Assembly: GCA_937924775.1 (NCBI GenBank)
Contig: CALDUT010000019.1
Span: 83,903 to 147,902 of the forward strand
Source of the DNA: an uncultured Gemmata sp.
GTDB lineage: Bacteria; Planctomycetota; Planctomycetia; Gemmatales; Gemmataceae
Reading direction: 5' to 3'
DNA length: 64,000 nt
In this document: positions 45,897 through 55,011 of the stretch, piece by piece
Numbering within the stretch: position 1 is the first letter of the stretch
Layout: the number at the start of each line of letters is the position of its first letter
The notes under the pieces: model-generated
Told to the model about the DNA's origin: nothing
Database searches by the model: none
The model's input: only the letters and a program-made list of their open reading frames with translations
Program-made: the position numbers and the translations under genes

Positions 45897-47579
45897 ATGT
45901 CTCAAAACGCAACGCGAACCAGTTTGATCACCACCGGTGGCACTGGGCGAGCGCCCAACCGCGCGATGCTGCGTGCTGTGGGTTTCACCGATGAAGACTT
46001 CGAGAAACCCATCGTGGGTGTGGCTTCACTGTTCAGCGACATCACGCCCTGCAACGCTCACCTCGATCGATTGGCGGCCAAAGGCCGGGAAGGCATCCGC
46101 GCCGCCGGTGGTGTTCCGCAACTTTTTGGGGCCCCCACCGTCTCCGATGGCATCAGCATGGGCCATCGTGGCATGCGTTATTCGTTGGTTTCGCGAGAAG
46201 TTATCGCTGATTCGCTTGAAACCGTTTGCGGAGCCATGAACCACGACGGCCTGCTAGCCTTCGGGGGCTGCGACAAGAACATGCCAGGCTGCATCATGGC
46301 GATGGCTCGGCTGAACATTCCCAGTGTGTTTGTCTACGGCGGGAGTATTCTGCCGGGGGTTGGTCCGCAGGGCGACGATGTGGACATCGTTTCCATCTTT
46401 GAAGCGGTTGGTCAGTATCAAGCGAATGTCATCGATGCGAACACCCTCCATCAGGTGGAATGTGCGAGCTGTCCGAGTCATGGCTCGTGTGGTGGCATGT
46501 ACACCGCCAACACCATGGCCAGTGCCATCGAGGCCATGGGGCTGAGCTTGCCCTACGGCGCCAGCAACCCGGCGGTCAGTGCGGCCAAGGACCGCGAAGC
46601 CTACCTCGCAGGCCAAGCGGTTGTTCGCTGTATCGCGAAGAATATTCGCCCGCGCGACATCATCACACGCCAGAGTTTGGAAAACGCTTACACCTTCGTA
46701 CTGGCTCTGGGCGGTAGCACCAACGCGGTCCTGCATCTGATGGCGATTGCCCGCGAAGCCGGCGTACCGTGGACGCTCGACGACTTCGATCGCATCAGTA
46801 GCAAAACTCCCCACATCGCCGATCTCAAACCGGGTGGGCGTTTCGTCATGTACGATCTGTACCGCGTCGGCGGAACACCGGCCGTACTCAAAGCCCTCTT
46901 GGAGAAAGGGTTCCTCCATGGGGATTGCCTCACAGTGACTGGAAAAACACTGGCCGAGAACCTCGCCGAAGTGACCAGTGTGTATGCAAAACCCCAGAAT
47001 GTCGTCCATCCGCTGGAAAAGCCACTGTTCGAGCATGGTATTCATGTGATCCTCAAAGGAAACTTGGCCCCCGAAGGCGCAGTCGCCAAGGTGGCCGGAC
47101 TCAAGCAGCGACGGCTCACCGGACCAGCGAAGGTCTTCGATGGTGAAGAAGCGTGCTTCGAAGCTATTCAGGCACGGCAAATCGTCGCCGGGGATGTCGT
47201 TGTCATCCGAGGAGAAGGCCCAGTGGGTGGCCCCGGTATGCGCGAGATGCTCTCTATCACCGGCGCGCTGATGGGCCAAGGTCTCGGTGAAAGCGTTGGA
47301 CTCATCACCGATGGTCGCTTCAGCGGCGGTACGCACGGGCTTGTTGTGGGGCATGTGGCCCCAGAAGCCTGGACGGGGGGCCCGATCGCCCTGGTTCAAA
47401 ACGGCGATTCCATTACCATCGACGCGGATCAGAAAGTGCTAACACTCCATATTTCCGACGACGAATGGCAAGCCCGAAAAGCCCGGTGGAAAGCCCCGGC
47501 TTTGCGGGTCGAACGTGGCGTGCTGGCGAAGTACGCCAAACTGGTCAAATCCGCCAGTGAAGGTGCCGTGACCGGTTAA
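45897..47579 (+). CDS. ilvD: Dihydroxy-acid dehydratase
   Basis: IlvD dehydrates dihydroxy acids in valine, leucine and isoleucine synthesis, using an iron-sulfur cluster. ATG 45897 is 8 bases after GGAG; the longer open frame upstream has no ribosome site. The 560-residue protein has normal length and the family blocks [68 protein letters not shown] and [15 protein letters not shown], with cluster cysteines present. It stands alone. The 230 bases upstream probably contain its promoter. Confidence 0.97.
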   Translation: MSQNATRTSLITTGGTGRAPNRAMLRAVGFTDEDFEKPIVGVASLFSDITPCNAHLDRLAAKGREGIRAAGGVPQLFGAPTVSDGISMGHRGMRYSLVSREVIADSLETVCGAMNHDGLLAFGGCDKNMPGCIMAMARLNIPSVFVYGGSILPGVGPQGDDVDIVSIFEAVGQYQANVIDANTLHQVECASCPSHGSCGGMYTANTMASAIEAMGLSLPYGASNPAVSAAKDREAYLAGQAVVRCIAKNIRPRDIITRQSLENAYTFVLALGGSTNAVLHLMAIAREAGVPWTLDDFDRISSKTPHIADLKPGGRFVMYDLYRVGGTPAVLKALLEKGFLHGDCLTVTGKTLAENLAEVTSVYAKPQNVVHPLEKPLFEHGIHVILKGNLAPEGAVAKVAGLKQRRLTGPAKVFDGEEACFEAIQARQIVAGDVVVIRGEGPVGGPGMREMLSITGALMGQGLGESVGLITDGRFSGGTHGLVVGHVAPEAWTGGPIALVQNGDSITIDADQKVLTLHISDDEWQARKARWKAPALRVERGVLAKYAKLVKSASEGAVTG

Positions 47580-47601
47580 GATTCAGCCTCAAGAGTGATT
47601 C

Positions 47602-47714
47602 TGCGCAATAGTTGTGCGAAGTCCAAGGATGCTGAAAAATTACTTTGTATGATAATACCTCTATTTGTGAGCTTGCGCAATAATTTTGTGAAGTCAAACA
47701 GTATTGGAAAAATT
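47602..47714. repeat. Pair of imperfect direct repeats in an AT-rich gap
   Basis: Two roughly 41-base copies (47602-47642 and 47674-47714), both starting TGCGCAATA and ending in GAAAAATT, are 72 bases apart, start to start, between the converging ilvD and glcE genes. The gap is much richer in A and T than its surroundings. Origin unknown. Confidence 0.5.
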
Positions 47715-47771
47715 GTTGAGAAAATTTCGGACACGATGTGATGCGGAACTCTCGTCGGTCATTTCGGCCAG

Positions 47772-48938
47772 TCACATCGTGCCGAAAAGACGCCCGGGGT
47801 TAAAGACATCATCCGGGTCCAATACTTGCTTGAGATGTTTCATGAAATCCCAACTGGCGGGTGGTATCCCCCAGATGAAGCGGTCTTGCTTCATTGCGGG
47901 CGAACACCGCCACAGTACCGCCTCACGCGGAAGCGGCTGCGGATCGTGTAACCAAACGATGCCATTAAGGCCGTGCGCGTGGATCAGTCCCTTGGGGGCA
48001 TCGTTGGCCAACCACCCGGCTAGTTCACTGGGCCGAACTGACAACTTGGCAATACACTGCGACTCAGGTTTCTGCTGCCAATCAGTAAGAGTGTCGAGAA
48101 TCGTGGTGTGGGGGTGTTGAAGGGTATCACGAATCGCAAGTTGTTGTAATTCTTCGTGTAACGTCGCAACCTGCCACTGTACCGCCGTGGCTTTCTCCTC
48201 GAAACCGACAATGATAGTCCAATCGTGCGAACTTGTAGCCAGGCCCATCACCACGGCCGCGGATTGGTTCAGCACCTCGACGGCCACCGGGCGGGTTTTC
48301 GTCGCGGCCAAAGCATCCAGCAGCGCGGCGAGCAGAGGAGTCGAACATCCGAAGACAACCGCGGCTCTGGCTTCGGGTTGAGGTTTGACCTTCAGCGTCA
48401 ACTGGCTGACTACGCCGAGGGTGCCCAACGCCCCAATCTGCAACTTCATGAGATCGTAGCCAGCAACATTCTTGACCACCCGGCCCCCGGCTTTCACCTC
48501 CACGCCCTCATCAGTAACGAAGCTGATGCCGATGACAGCATCCCGGAGGGTGCCATAGCCGTAACGCCTTGGTCCGCTGGCATTTACGGCTACGGCCCCG
48601 CCGAGGGTGGCTTGCTGGGCCAAGGGAATGTCGATGGGCAGCCATTGGCCTTCTTTGGCAAGTTCCGCTTGCAAAGCGGCGATGGTGATTCCCGCTTGCA
48701 CGGTGATCGTCATATCGCGAGCCGGGTAGTCGATGACGGAATTCAGTGCCGTCAGTTCGCAAGCGATGCCGGGTTTGATGGGCGGGCAACCATAGTGGAG
48801 CATGGTTCCCCCACCCACGGGATAAAGTCCGCGTCGGTCTCGTCGCACCGCTTGAACAAGGACGCCCAATTCCGCGACTGTCGCGGGACGCTCCACATTC
48901 AAAGGACCGAACGCATCGATCGTAATTGGCGAATTCAC
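47772..48938 (-). CDS. glcE: Glycolate oxidase FAD-binding subunit GlcE
   Basis: The 388-residue protein starts at a GTG. It has the FAD PCMH-type domain: RPATVAELGVLVQAV, PVGGGTMLHYG, IPLAQQATLGGAVAVNASGP, GGRVVKNVAGYDLMKL and IGALGTLGVVSQLTLKV. The C-terminal part is the shorter GlcE type and ends LDPDDVFNPGRLFG. GlcDEF oxidises glycolate to glyoxylate. glcD is upstream on the same strand, but a decayed gene lies between the two. No glcF (iron-sulfur subunit) is in the window. Confidence 0.88.
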   Translation of the reverse strand: MNSPITIDAFGPLNVERPATVAELGVLVQAVRRDRRGLYPVGGGTMLHYGCPPIKPGIACELTALNSVIDYPARDMTITVQAGITIAALQAELAKEGQWLPIDIPLAQQATLGGAVAVNASGPRRYGYGTLRDAVIGISFVTDEGVEVKAGGRVVKNVAGYDLMKLQIGALGTLGVVSQLTLKVKPQPEARAAVVFGCSTPLLAALLDALAATKTRPVAVEVLNQSAAVVMGLATSSHDWTIIVGFEEKATAVQWQVATLHEELQQLAIRDTLQHPHTTILDTLTDWQQKPESQCIAKLSVRPSELAGWLANDAPKGLIHAHGLNGIVWLHDPQPLPREAVLWRCSPAMKQDRFIWGIPPASWDFMKHLKQVLDPDDVFNPGRLFGTM

Positions 48939-49112
48939 AGTTACTTAGGGTGGGACCGTGTAAAGAATCGTATCCGTGGTGTTGTATCGACTGATGAAGC
49001 GAATGGGAGATGCCCCGGTGGTGTTGTCACGAGGCTAGCAAGATGACGCTGGGAACGGCCCGCGGGTACCGGTATCACCACTTGTTGCCGGTGTTTGAGT
49101 CTGTTGGATTGC

Positions 49113-49768
49113 TTACCGTTTTCTCAGGCTGCGAAACCACATCATTTTCGCTGAGCGAATCTTGCGTGAAGTTATTGACCACGGGTGGGGGGGCAGGTTG
49201 TTGTCGATAGCATGGCGTTCGCGTTCCAACTCGGCGCAAGAGAGTGTCTTACTACCGACTTGGGTGTAGTGTTTTTCGAACGATTCGAGTTCGAGAACCC
49301 GTTCAATCTTGGGTCGGGTTTGCAGGAATGCGGCCACACAGGTGGGGTCAAAATGTGTACCAGCAGCGGTTTGTAATTCCGCCACGGCCCGTTCGAGCGG
49401 CATCGCAGCCTGATAGGGCCGGTCGGAGGTCATGGCGTCGAAGGCATCGGCCACCGCAACGATGTGTGCGGTCAGGGGAATGTCTTCTCCCGCGCGTCCA
49501 TCGGGGTAGCCCTGCCCGTCCCAGCGTGTGTGGTACCCACGGATCACCGGTAGGGCCGAGGCCAACGCCGAACAATAGTTAGCCGAACTTGGAGCTGCGC
49601 AAGGTGGAGTTTCTGATTACCCACTTCGATAACGTCGCCTTTCTGGAGTTGCTGCGGTGTAAGGCCGATCGGCACCCCATTTCGGAAAATTCTGCTATTG
49701 GCGGAATTCTTCAGCATAGCCTCAATCGGAGCTGAAAGCGCAGACGCTGGCCCCATCATGGTAGTCAT
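49113..49768 (-). pseudogene. Decayed FHA/HD-GYP gene
   Basis: ATG 49768 overlaps the glcD stop (ATGA). The first frame (to TGA 49544) encodes part of an FHA-like domain (NSRIFRNGVPIG, LQKGDVIEVGNQKLHLAQL). A second frame, from about 49580 to 49113, encodes the C-terminal part of an HD-GYP phosphodiesterase (RWDGQGYPDGRAGEDIPLTA, VADAFDAMTSDRPYQAAM). The HD metal-binding half is missing between them and the frames differ, so an internal deletion with frameshift is likely. An intact version would have hydrolysed cyclic-di-GMP under FHA control. The HD-GYP remnant has an open frame of 150 codons but lacks the catalytic His-Asp. Confidence 0.7.
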
Positions 49769-51267
49769 ACCGCGGCGCGGCGTCCGGGTTTGGTTTGAAT
49801 CACCCCGTTGAGGCTGGGTTCTGAGCAGCCGCCGGCGGTGGGCAACATCTTTCCGGGGCTGCAACGATTATCCGGATTGAACGCGGTCCGGAGGCGAATC
49901 ATGAAGTTGAGGTCGTCCGGTGTGAACATCAGGGGCATGAAGTCAATTTTTTCGACACCGATACCATGCTCGCCAGTCACGCTACCGCCGAGATTGATAC
50001 ACTCGGCTAAAATTTCATGGCTCGCCTCCAGAACCCGCTTGACTTGATCGGGGTCGCGTTCGTCGAACATTAAAATTGGATGAATATTCCCATCTCCGGC
50101 ATGAAAGACGTTGCAAATTCCGAGGTTGTATTTCCGTGCTGTTGCAAGAATGTGCCGCATGATCTGGGGAAGCTTCGTCCGCGGTACCACCCCGTCTTGG
50201 GTGCAGTAACTGGGATAGCCTAATCGACCGATAGTGCCGAAGGCCTGCTTGCGAGCTTTCCATAAGGCCATCCGTTCGGGTTCGGTATTGGCTTTTCGTA
50301 CTTCCCGGGCATGGTTTTTCTTGGCAATCGCTTCGATCCGGTCCGCCTCCTCCTGTAGCCCGGCGGCTAAACCATCCACTTCCATGATCACAACGGCTTC
50401 GGCATCTAATGGGAAGCCGAATTTGAATGCGGCTTCGACCGCACGGATCATGGTCTTGTCAAGCAATTCCAACGCCGCCGGAACGATCCCCGCACCGATG
50501 ATATCGCTGATAGTGTTGGTCGCGTCGTCGATGGTTTCAAACACTCCCAACAGGGTACGGTACGCCTCGGGATTTTTGGTCAGGCGCACCCACACTTTTG
50601 ATACTATCCCAAAAGTGCCCTCGCTTCCCACAATCGTACCCACCAAGTCGTAACCGGGGGAATCCTCCGTCGGTCCGCCACAGGTGATCACGCGGCCATC
50701 GGGCAGCACCAATTCGACACCGAGAATGTGATTGACCGTAACGCCATATTTGAGGGTGTGCGGCCCACCGCTATTGGTGGCGACATTACCGCCGATAGTA
50801 CAAGCCCCTTGGCTGGAAGGATCGGGGGCGTAGTGGAAACCAGAGGGCTTGAGGGCGTTAGTGAGCCAAACATTTACTACCCCCGGTTCGACAACCGCGT
50901 AGCGATCGCGGATATTGATTTCGAGGATCCGTTTCATGCGGGCTAAGGCGATCATCACGCCCCCCCCCACGAGGACACACCCCCCCGCCAAGCTCGTTCC
51001 TGCGCCGCGGGCCAGAAAGTTCACGCCCAGGTCATTGCAGGCTTTGACAATTCCAATGATCTGTTCGGTACTGGTGGGAAAGACCACAACATTCGGCTTG
51101 GTTTTGGCGATGGTGAAACCGTCGCATTCGTAGGCGGTGAGGTCGGCACTGGCCGTCAGTACGTTTTCGGGCCCCACAATGGCCTTCATCCGTTGAACGA
51201 GGTTAGCTTGGGTCACCGGAGGCAACTCGATCGCTTGAGCAACTGGAAAAGCGGTAGTTGTATTCAT
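49765..51267 (-). CDS. glcD: Glycolate oxidase subunit GlcD
   Basis: The 500-residue FAD-linked oxidase has normal length. Its PCMH-type domain contains PTSTEQIIGIVKACN, ARGAGTSLAGGC, PDPSSQGACTIGGNVATNSG and the VLPDGRVITCGGPTEDSPGYD block. The C-terminal cap has ICNVFHAGDGNIHP and GGSVTGEHGIGVEKIDFM with histidines that bind the flavin and substrate. It acts with GlcE and GlcF on glycolate; D-lactate dehydrogenases are close relatives. The gene is followed by a coupled but decayed FHA/HD-GYP gene and then glcE. Confidence 0.92.
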   Translation of the reverse strand: MNTTTAFPVAQAIELPPVTQANLVQRMKAIVGPENVLTASADLTAYECDGFTIAKTKPNVVVFPTSTEQIIGIVKACNDLGVNFLARGAGTSLAGGCVLVGGGVMIALARMKRILEINIRDRYAVVEPGVVNVWLTNALKPSGFHYAPDPSSQGACTIGGNVATNSGGPHTLKYGVTVNHILGVELVLPDGRVITCGGPTEDSPGYDLVGTIVGSEGTFGIVSKVWVRLTKNPEAYRTLLGVFETIDDATNTISDIIGAGIVPAALELLDKTMIRAVEAAFKFGFPLDAEAVVIMEVDGLAAGLQEEADRIEAIAKKNHAREVRKANTEPERMALWKARKQAFGTIGRLGYPSYCTQDGVVPRTKLPQIMRHILATARKYNLGICNVFHAGDGNIHPILMFDERDPDQVKRVLEASHEILAECINLGGSVTGEHGIGVEKIDFMPLMFTPDDLNFMIRLRTAFNPDNRCSPGKMLPTAGGCSEPSLNGVIQTKPGRRAAV

Positions 51268-51289
51268 GCTGTCAGTTTATCAAGAAAGG

Positions 51290-51357
51290 CCCCGGCGTGT
51301 TCTGGGGAGCGTCCACTCCCGATCGGAGAAGACGCCGTTTCTGCGAACACGCCGGGG
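51290..51357 (-). terminator. Large inverted repeat downstream of the phosphatase gene
   Basis: CCCCGGCGTGTTC (51290-51302) and GAACACGCCGGGG (51345-51357) are exact complements around a 42-base loop. It lies in the short gap between the phosphatase 3' end and the glcD start. There is no T-run; it may be a bulky terminator or a small mobile-type palindrome. Confidence 0.4.
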
Positions 51358-51372
51358 CTTCCGCGAAATGAT

Positions 51373-51389
51373 TGTTCAAAAAATGAACA
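51373..51389 (-). terminator. Small hairpin after the phosphatase stop
   Basis: TGTTCA/TGAACA with a five-base loop (TTTTT on the minus strand) sits 7 bases past the stop. The core matches the hairpin after the response regulator at 27687. Too weak alone to be a sure terminator. Confidence 0.3.
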
Positions 51390-51396
51390 GTTATCC

Positions 51397-52692
51397 TTAA
51401 CCGCGTTTGGCGGGACGCTTACCGGTGGTGGTGTAAACGTCGATCAGCCGGCTACCGTTTTCCATGGCCACATGGAACCGCTGATCACCTTCGAGTTGTT
51501 GAACCGTCATGTGGTAGGCTTTGGCGACTTTGGCCAGATACGGTCGCTTTTCGGGGGGCACCGGTGTACGGAGTTTACCCCACGAACCATCGCCCAGATA
51601 CGGTACACCGTACTTATCATGGCGACCGTCGGTCAGCGGGTGGGTGCGCTTGAAGGTGTGATCGTGATGCTCCAAGACCGCATCGACCCGATAGCGTTCA
51701 AACAACGGCGACCAGTGCCGGCGTTGCAGTTCGCCCACGCCCAAGATCTTCTCCCGACCCACCGGGTTGCGGTACGACGGATACGCCGGCACATGGTTGG
51801 CCACAAACAGGTGCGGCCGGTCTTGCCGCTCGCGTAAAACTCCTTCTAACCACAGTGTTTGCTCACCTTCGATAGAAGAAACATGCCCGGTGTCGAGCAA
51901 CACCAGGCTCAGATAATCTCCGAAATCGAGAACGTTGTAGGTGGTGTCTTGGTACAAACCGTCGAACAGGGGCAGATAGTAAGTGGCATCGGAGCGCCGG
52001 CCTTTGTAACCACCGCGGACTTCGTGATTGCCAATACAGGTGACCAGCGGAATCAACCGACCTTGGGGGTCGATCATGTGTTTGGAGTAATTCACGATGA
52101 ATTGCACCGCGACTTTGGCACTGGTGCCGTTGTCGTAGCCGAGATCACCGGCGATCAAAACAAAGTTCGGCTCTTGCTTGGCCGCAAGAATGTTAGTGGC
52201 GATCGCGTCGGCCCCGATGCCACTGTCGCCCCCGCTCACCCAAGTGAAGGTGTTAGTCGCTTTCGCGGGCATAGTGCGAAAGCAATAGACTTGGGAAGCA
52301 GTGCCAATTTGGAAGATGTATTCCGTTCCCGGTGTCAGCCCGACGAACTCACAGCGGTACACTTTGAGGTCCGTATTGCCGAACGGTTTGGTTAGCACCG
52401 TGCCGTTGGTCCACTGGGCGGGGCCGTAGCGGGGAGCCACCCGAACGGCCGGGATCACATCACACGGCGGAGCGATCCATTGCACCGTGATGGTGGTGGT
52501 GGGGTCGCGTTGCCACGTGAGAAACAGTGTGTCGTGCGGGGTGAGTTTGGTGAAATCCAAAGGTAGAACCGGACGCGGTTCCGGAGCGATTTCGACCGGT
52601 GCATCCGCGGCGGAGCCGTGGCCGGCAAACCATGTCGCCGCCAGACCCGCGGCCGATGCCCGGAAAAAAGCCCGACGATGGAAGAGTGTCAT
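51397..52692 (-). CDS. Tat-exported purple-acid-phosphatase-like metallophosphoesterase
   Basis: ATG 52692 gives a Tat signal (HRRAFFRASAAGLAATWFAG) and a 431-residue protein. An N-terminal fibronectin-like domain (TITVQWIAPPCDV, YRCEFVGLTPGTEYIFQIG) precedes the catalytic metallophosphoesterase domain: GGDSGIG, IAGDLGYDNG, CIGNHEVRGG, FVANHVPAYPS and LEHHDHTFKRTHP, which together supply the metal-binding Asp, Asn and His residues. This is the purple acid phosphatase layout. It probably releases phosphate from organic esters outside the cytoplasm. The gene is followed by hairpins. Confidence 0.9.
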   Translation of the reverse strand: MTLFHRRAFFRASAAGLAATWFAGHGSAADAPVEIAPEPRPVLPLDFTKLTPHDTLFLTWQRDPTTTITVQWIAPPCDVIPAVRVAPRYGPAQWTNGTVLTKPFGNTDLKVYRCEFVGLTPGTEYIFQIGTASQVYCFRTMPAKATNTFTWVSGGDSGIGADAIATNILAAKQEPNFVLIAGDLGYDNGTSAKVAVQFIVNYSKHMIDPQGRLIPLVTCIGNHEVRGGYKGRRSDATYYLPLFDGLYQDTTYNVLDFGDYLSLVLLDTGHVSSIEGEQTLWLEGVLRERQDRPHLFVANHVPAYPSYRNPVGREKILGVGELQRRHWSPLFERYRVDAVLEHHDHTFKRTHPLTDGRHDKYGVPYLGDGSWGKLRTPVPPEKRPYLAKVAKAYHMTVQQLEGDQRFHVAMENGSRLIDVYTTTGKRPAKRG

Positions 52693-52926
52693 AGTGGCAG
52701 CCAAATTGAGGGAATGGGATAGCAATGAAACGATCCGAACGGAGGTTATGCTGCACACTTCGGCCAGGAAAGGAAGAGGCGGAAACAAAAATTCGCGGAG
52801 CCTTCGCGCTTCACTCACATGAGAAAACAATGAGTGGATGAACCCTGCACTCATACAGGATTCATCCACTGGCTTTGATTGAGTTTTCCGTTGCTGAGGA
52901 TGTCGTTCCAGGAGTGTTCTGGTCGC

Positions 52927-54006
52927 TCACTTCTCGATCGCTGGGGCCACCGGTAGGATCACTTCCGCGGCCCCGCGACGGGGGAGAAGGATGGGCTTGG
53001 CGGGAAGTTGAATGGGCTTGGCTGGTTGTTCCGCTGCGGGGGGTTGCTTGTCACCGGTATTGGTCTTTTTCTTTGTTTGGTCGATCACCGGCGGAGGAAG
53101 AACCAATTCGGGGCTGATCAGAACCAGGATTTCATCGCGGAAGGCTTTCAGATAGTTTTCATCGGGCAACCGGTTATCACTGGCCAACAGAACCATCCCC
53201 CCCGCCGACAGCCGACGCAGGGCTTCCGCCCGCGTCACGAGTTTGCCGGTCACCTCGTAGGCATCAAACTTCACATCGGCGAGGGGCTTGTGAATGATTT
53301 TGGCCTCGATGGGCGTGTTTGGATTGTAATAGCCGAAATCCCGGCCTATGGGTTGGGCAACCCGGATCACTTGTCCTTTTTGTTGCAAGATGATAGCCAT
53401 ATCCGGATGTGCACCGAGGTTGTCTAGAGGGTTGCTAGTGGCCGGTGTCAGTAGAGTACCGGTGGCATCGGTCCCCAGCATGACCAATTGCGGTGCCGGG
53501 GTGGTCGGCAACGGAGCGCTACCCCATTGCGGGAGCAGGTGGGAGAAGCCTTCAGCGACCAAAACGACCGTATCCTCCCGCACCGCTTTCAGCCAAACTG
53601 GTGCAATCGGCTTGCCATCCGAAGAAGCCAGCAGCGTGGCCCCATTTTTCAGACGAGCCGTCGCCTCCGCCAGCGTCAGGGGTTGGCCAGCCGCGGTGGT
53701 GAAAGTCCCGTTGAAATCCCCCAAACTCTTATTGACGTATTGGGACGTGATGACGTCCTGCTCCACTTGCTTTTGAACCTGCTTTTGCACTTGCTGACCG
53801 TTGATGTTCTCCACCTCAATGGTGAAGAAGGTATTGGTGACGGTGACTTTGGTGGGGATGGTGCCGATGACCCGCACGGTGCCACTCGTATCGCCTTTCA
53901 CCGCCAACACCCGCGGCGCCGGGCCAGAGACGCTGGGGACGACATCACGCGGAAGCGGGGCCACGGGCGTCAGCAGGGCCGCAGAAAGCATCAGTGTGGG
54001 ATACAT
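52927..54006 (-). CDS. Secreted protein with two copies of an unnamed SSDGK-type module
   Basis: The 359-residue product has a short signal peptide (MYPTLMLSAALLTPVAP). After a beta-rich N-terminal part with a Gln/Val-rich heptad-like stretch (QQVQKQVQKQVEQD) it has two copies of a roughly 45-residue module: ATARLKNGATLLASSDGKPI with WLKAVREDTVVLVAEG, and ALRRLSAGGMVLLASDNRLP with YLKAFRDEILVLISPEL. The C-terminal 60 residues are Pro/Lys-rich. The module recurs in the next gene, so the two are paralogous in part. I do not recognise the family. GGAG lies 10 bases before the ATG. Confidence 0.6.
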   Translation of the reverse strand: MYPTLMLSAALLTPVAPLPRDVVPSVSGPAPRVLAVKGDTSGTVRVIGTIPTKVTVTNTFFTIEVENINGQQVQKQVQKQVEQDVITSQYVNKSLGDFNGTFTTAAGQPLTLAEATARLKNGATLLASSDGKPIAPVWLKAVREDTVVLVAEGFSHLLPQWGSAPLPTTPAPQLVMLGTDATGTLLTPATSNPLDNLGAHPDMAIILQQKGQVIRVAQPIGRDFGYYNPNTPIEAKIIHKPLADVKFDAYEVTGKLVTRAEALRRLSAGGMVLLASDNRLPDENYLKAFRDEILVLISPELVLPPPVIDQTKKKTNTGDKQPPAAEQPAKPIQLPAKPILLPRRGAAEVILPVAPAIEK

Positions 54007-54161
54007 GGAGTCGATCTCCGGGGAAAGTTCAAACGCCCAACACTCAACACTAGTCTACCCGTCGTAGAAAGAGGAGGAAAGGCCGTCACAGCGGCTGTTA
54101 CAAACGGGGAAAGCACCCCGCCTCGAGAGAGACGGGGTGGATGACAGAAGGGAGCCGGCGA

Positions 54162-54806
54162 TCACTTTTCGGGTACCGGCTGGGGAGCGGGCAGCGCCGG
54201 AGCGACCGCAGGGGCGATCTCAATTTGGATCACGCCGGGTTGAATCTTGATGCCCCCGGGAACCGGAGCCGGCAGGGGCTGAACCGGAGCCGGCAAGGGC
54301 TGAATTTGAATCGGCGGAAGCGGACGCCCCACCGGCGGCCGAACGAGGCCCGGCTGCGTTGCGCCGCCATGAGGGGCTGCCAATTCCGGCGAAACCAACA
54401 CCAACACGTTGTCCTTGAAGAGTTTCAGGTGGGCCGGGCTGACCGGCTTGCCATCGCTGGAAACAACCACCACACCGCCATCTTTCAACGCTTTGAGGGC
54501 ATCGGCCAATTCCACTTTCTGGCCATCCGCCGTGGTGATCGTCAGATCTTTCACCTCGCTCAGTTCCACCATCTGCTGCGTCACGATTTCGCGTTTGATC
54601 ACGGCTGGGGCGTTGCCGCGGGGAGCCACGTTGTTGCCTGCACGGATTTCCTGAACTTCTCGGCGTGTCACCATCACCATGAGCTTGCCGTTGGCATCAG
54701 GTTTCAGTTCCATCAACTGCGGAATCGGGCCACTAGGAGCCGGTGTCGGAGCCGGAGGCGGCACCGGAGCAGCCAAAGCCATCGACAAGACGAAGGAGGT
54801 CAGCAT
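54162..54806 (-). CDS. Secreted Pro-rich protein with one SSDGK-type module
   Basis: ATG 54806 gives a 214-residue protein with a signal peptide (MLTSFVLSMALAAPV) and Pro-rich ends. The middle holds one module: ALKALKDGGVVVVSSDGKPV followed by HLKLFKDNVLVLVSPEL, matching the two copies in the downstream gene. The C-terminal 80 residues are built of PLPAPVQPLPAPV-type repeats, visible in the DNA as short direct repeats (about 54250-54310). The two genes are 155 bases apart on the same strand and probably function together in the envelope. Family unknown. Confidence 0.6.
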   Translation of the reverse strand: MLTSFVLSMALAAPVPPPAPTPAPSGPIPQLMELKPDANGKLMVMVTRREVQEIRAGNNVAPRGNAPAVIKREIVTQQMVELSEVKDLTITTADGQKVELADALKALKDGGVVVVSSDGKPVSPAHLKLFKDNVLVLVSPELAAPHGGATQPGLVRPPVGRPLPPIQIQPLPAPVQPLPAPVPGGIKIQPGVIQIEIAPAVAPALPAPQPVPEK

Positions 54807-55011
54807 ACCATGATCTCCCAAAAGAGGCAGAACGGGACGATTCCCGCGACGATCGCGGGGTATATTATACGACGAATCGTAACACGAGACCGATTGCGGA
54901 TTTCAGACGAATTCTCGGAAAAAGGCGAACTGTTCAAAAGTTTAATAACTTACTACCGGCAGGCCGCCCGACACGGTAGGCCGCCTCCTCGCCACCTCCA
55001 GGAGCCCAGCC

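Noticed and set aside
46254..47399. 381-codon minus-strand open frame opposite ilvD
   Set aside because: ilvD is certain on the plus strand; the antisense frame shows no family motif.
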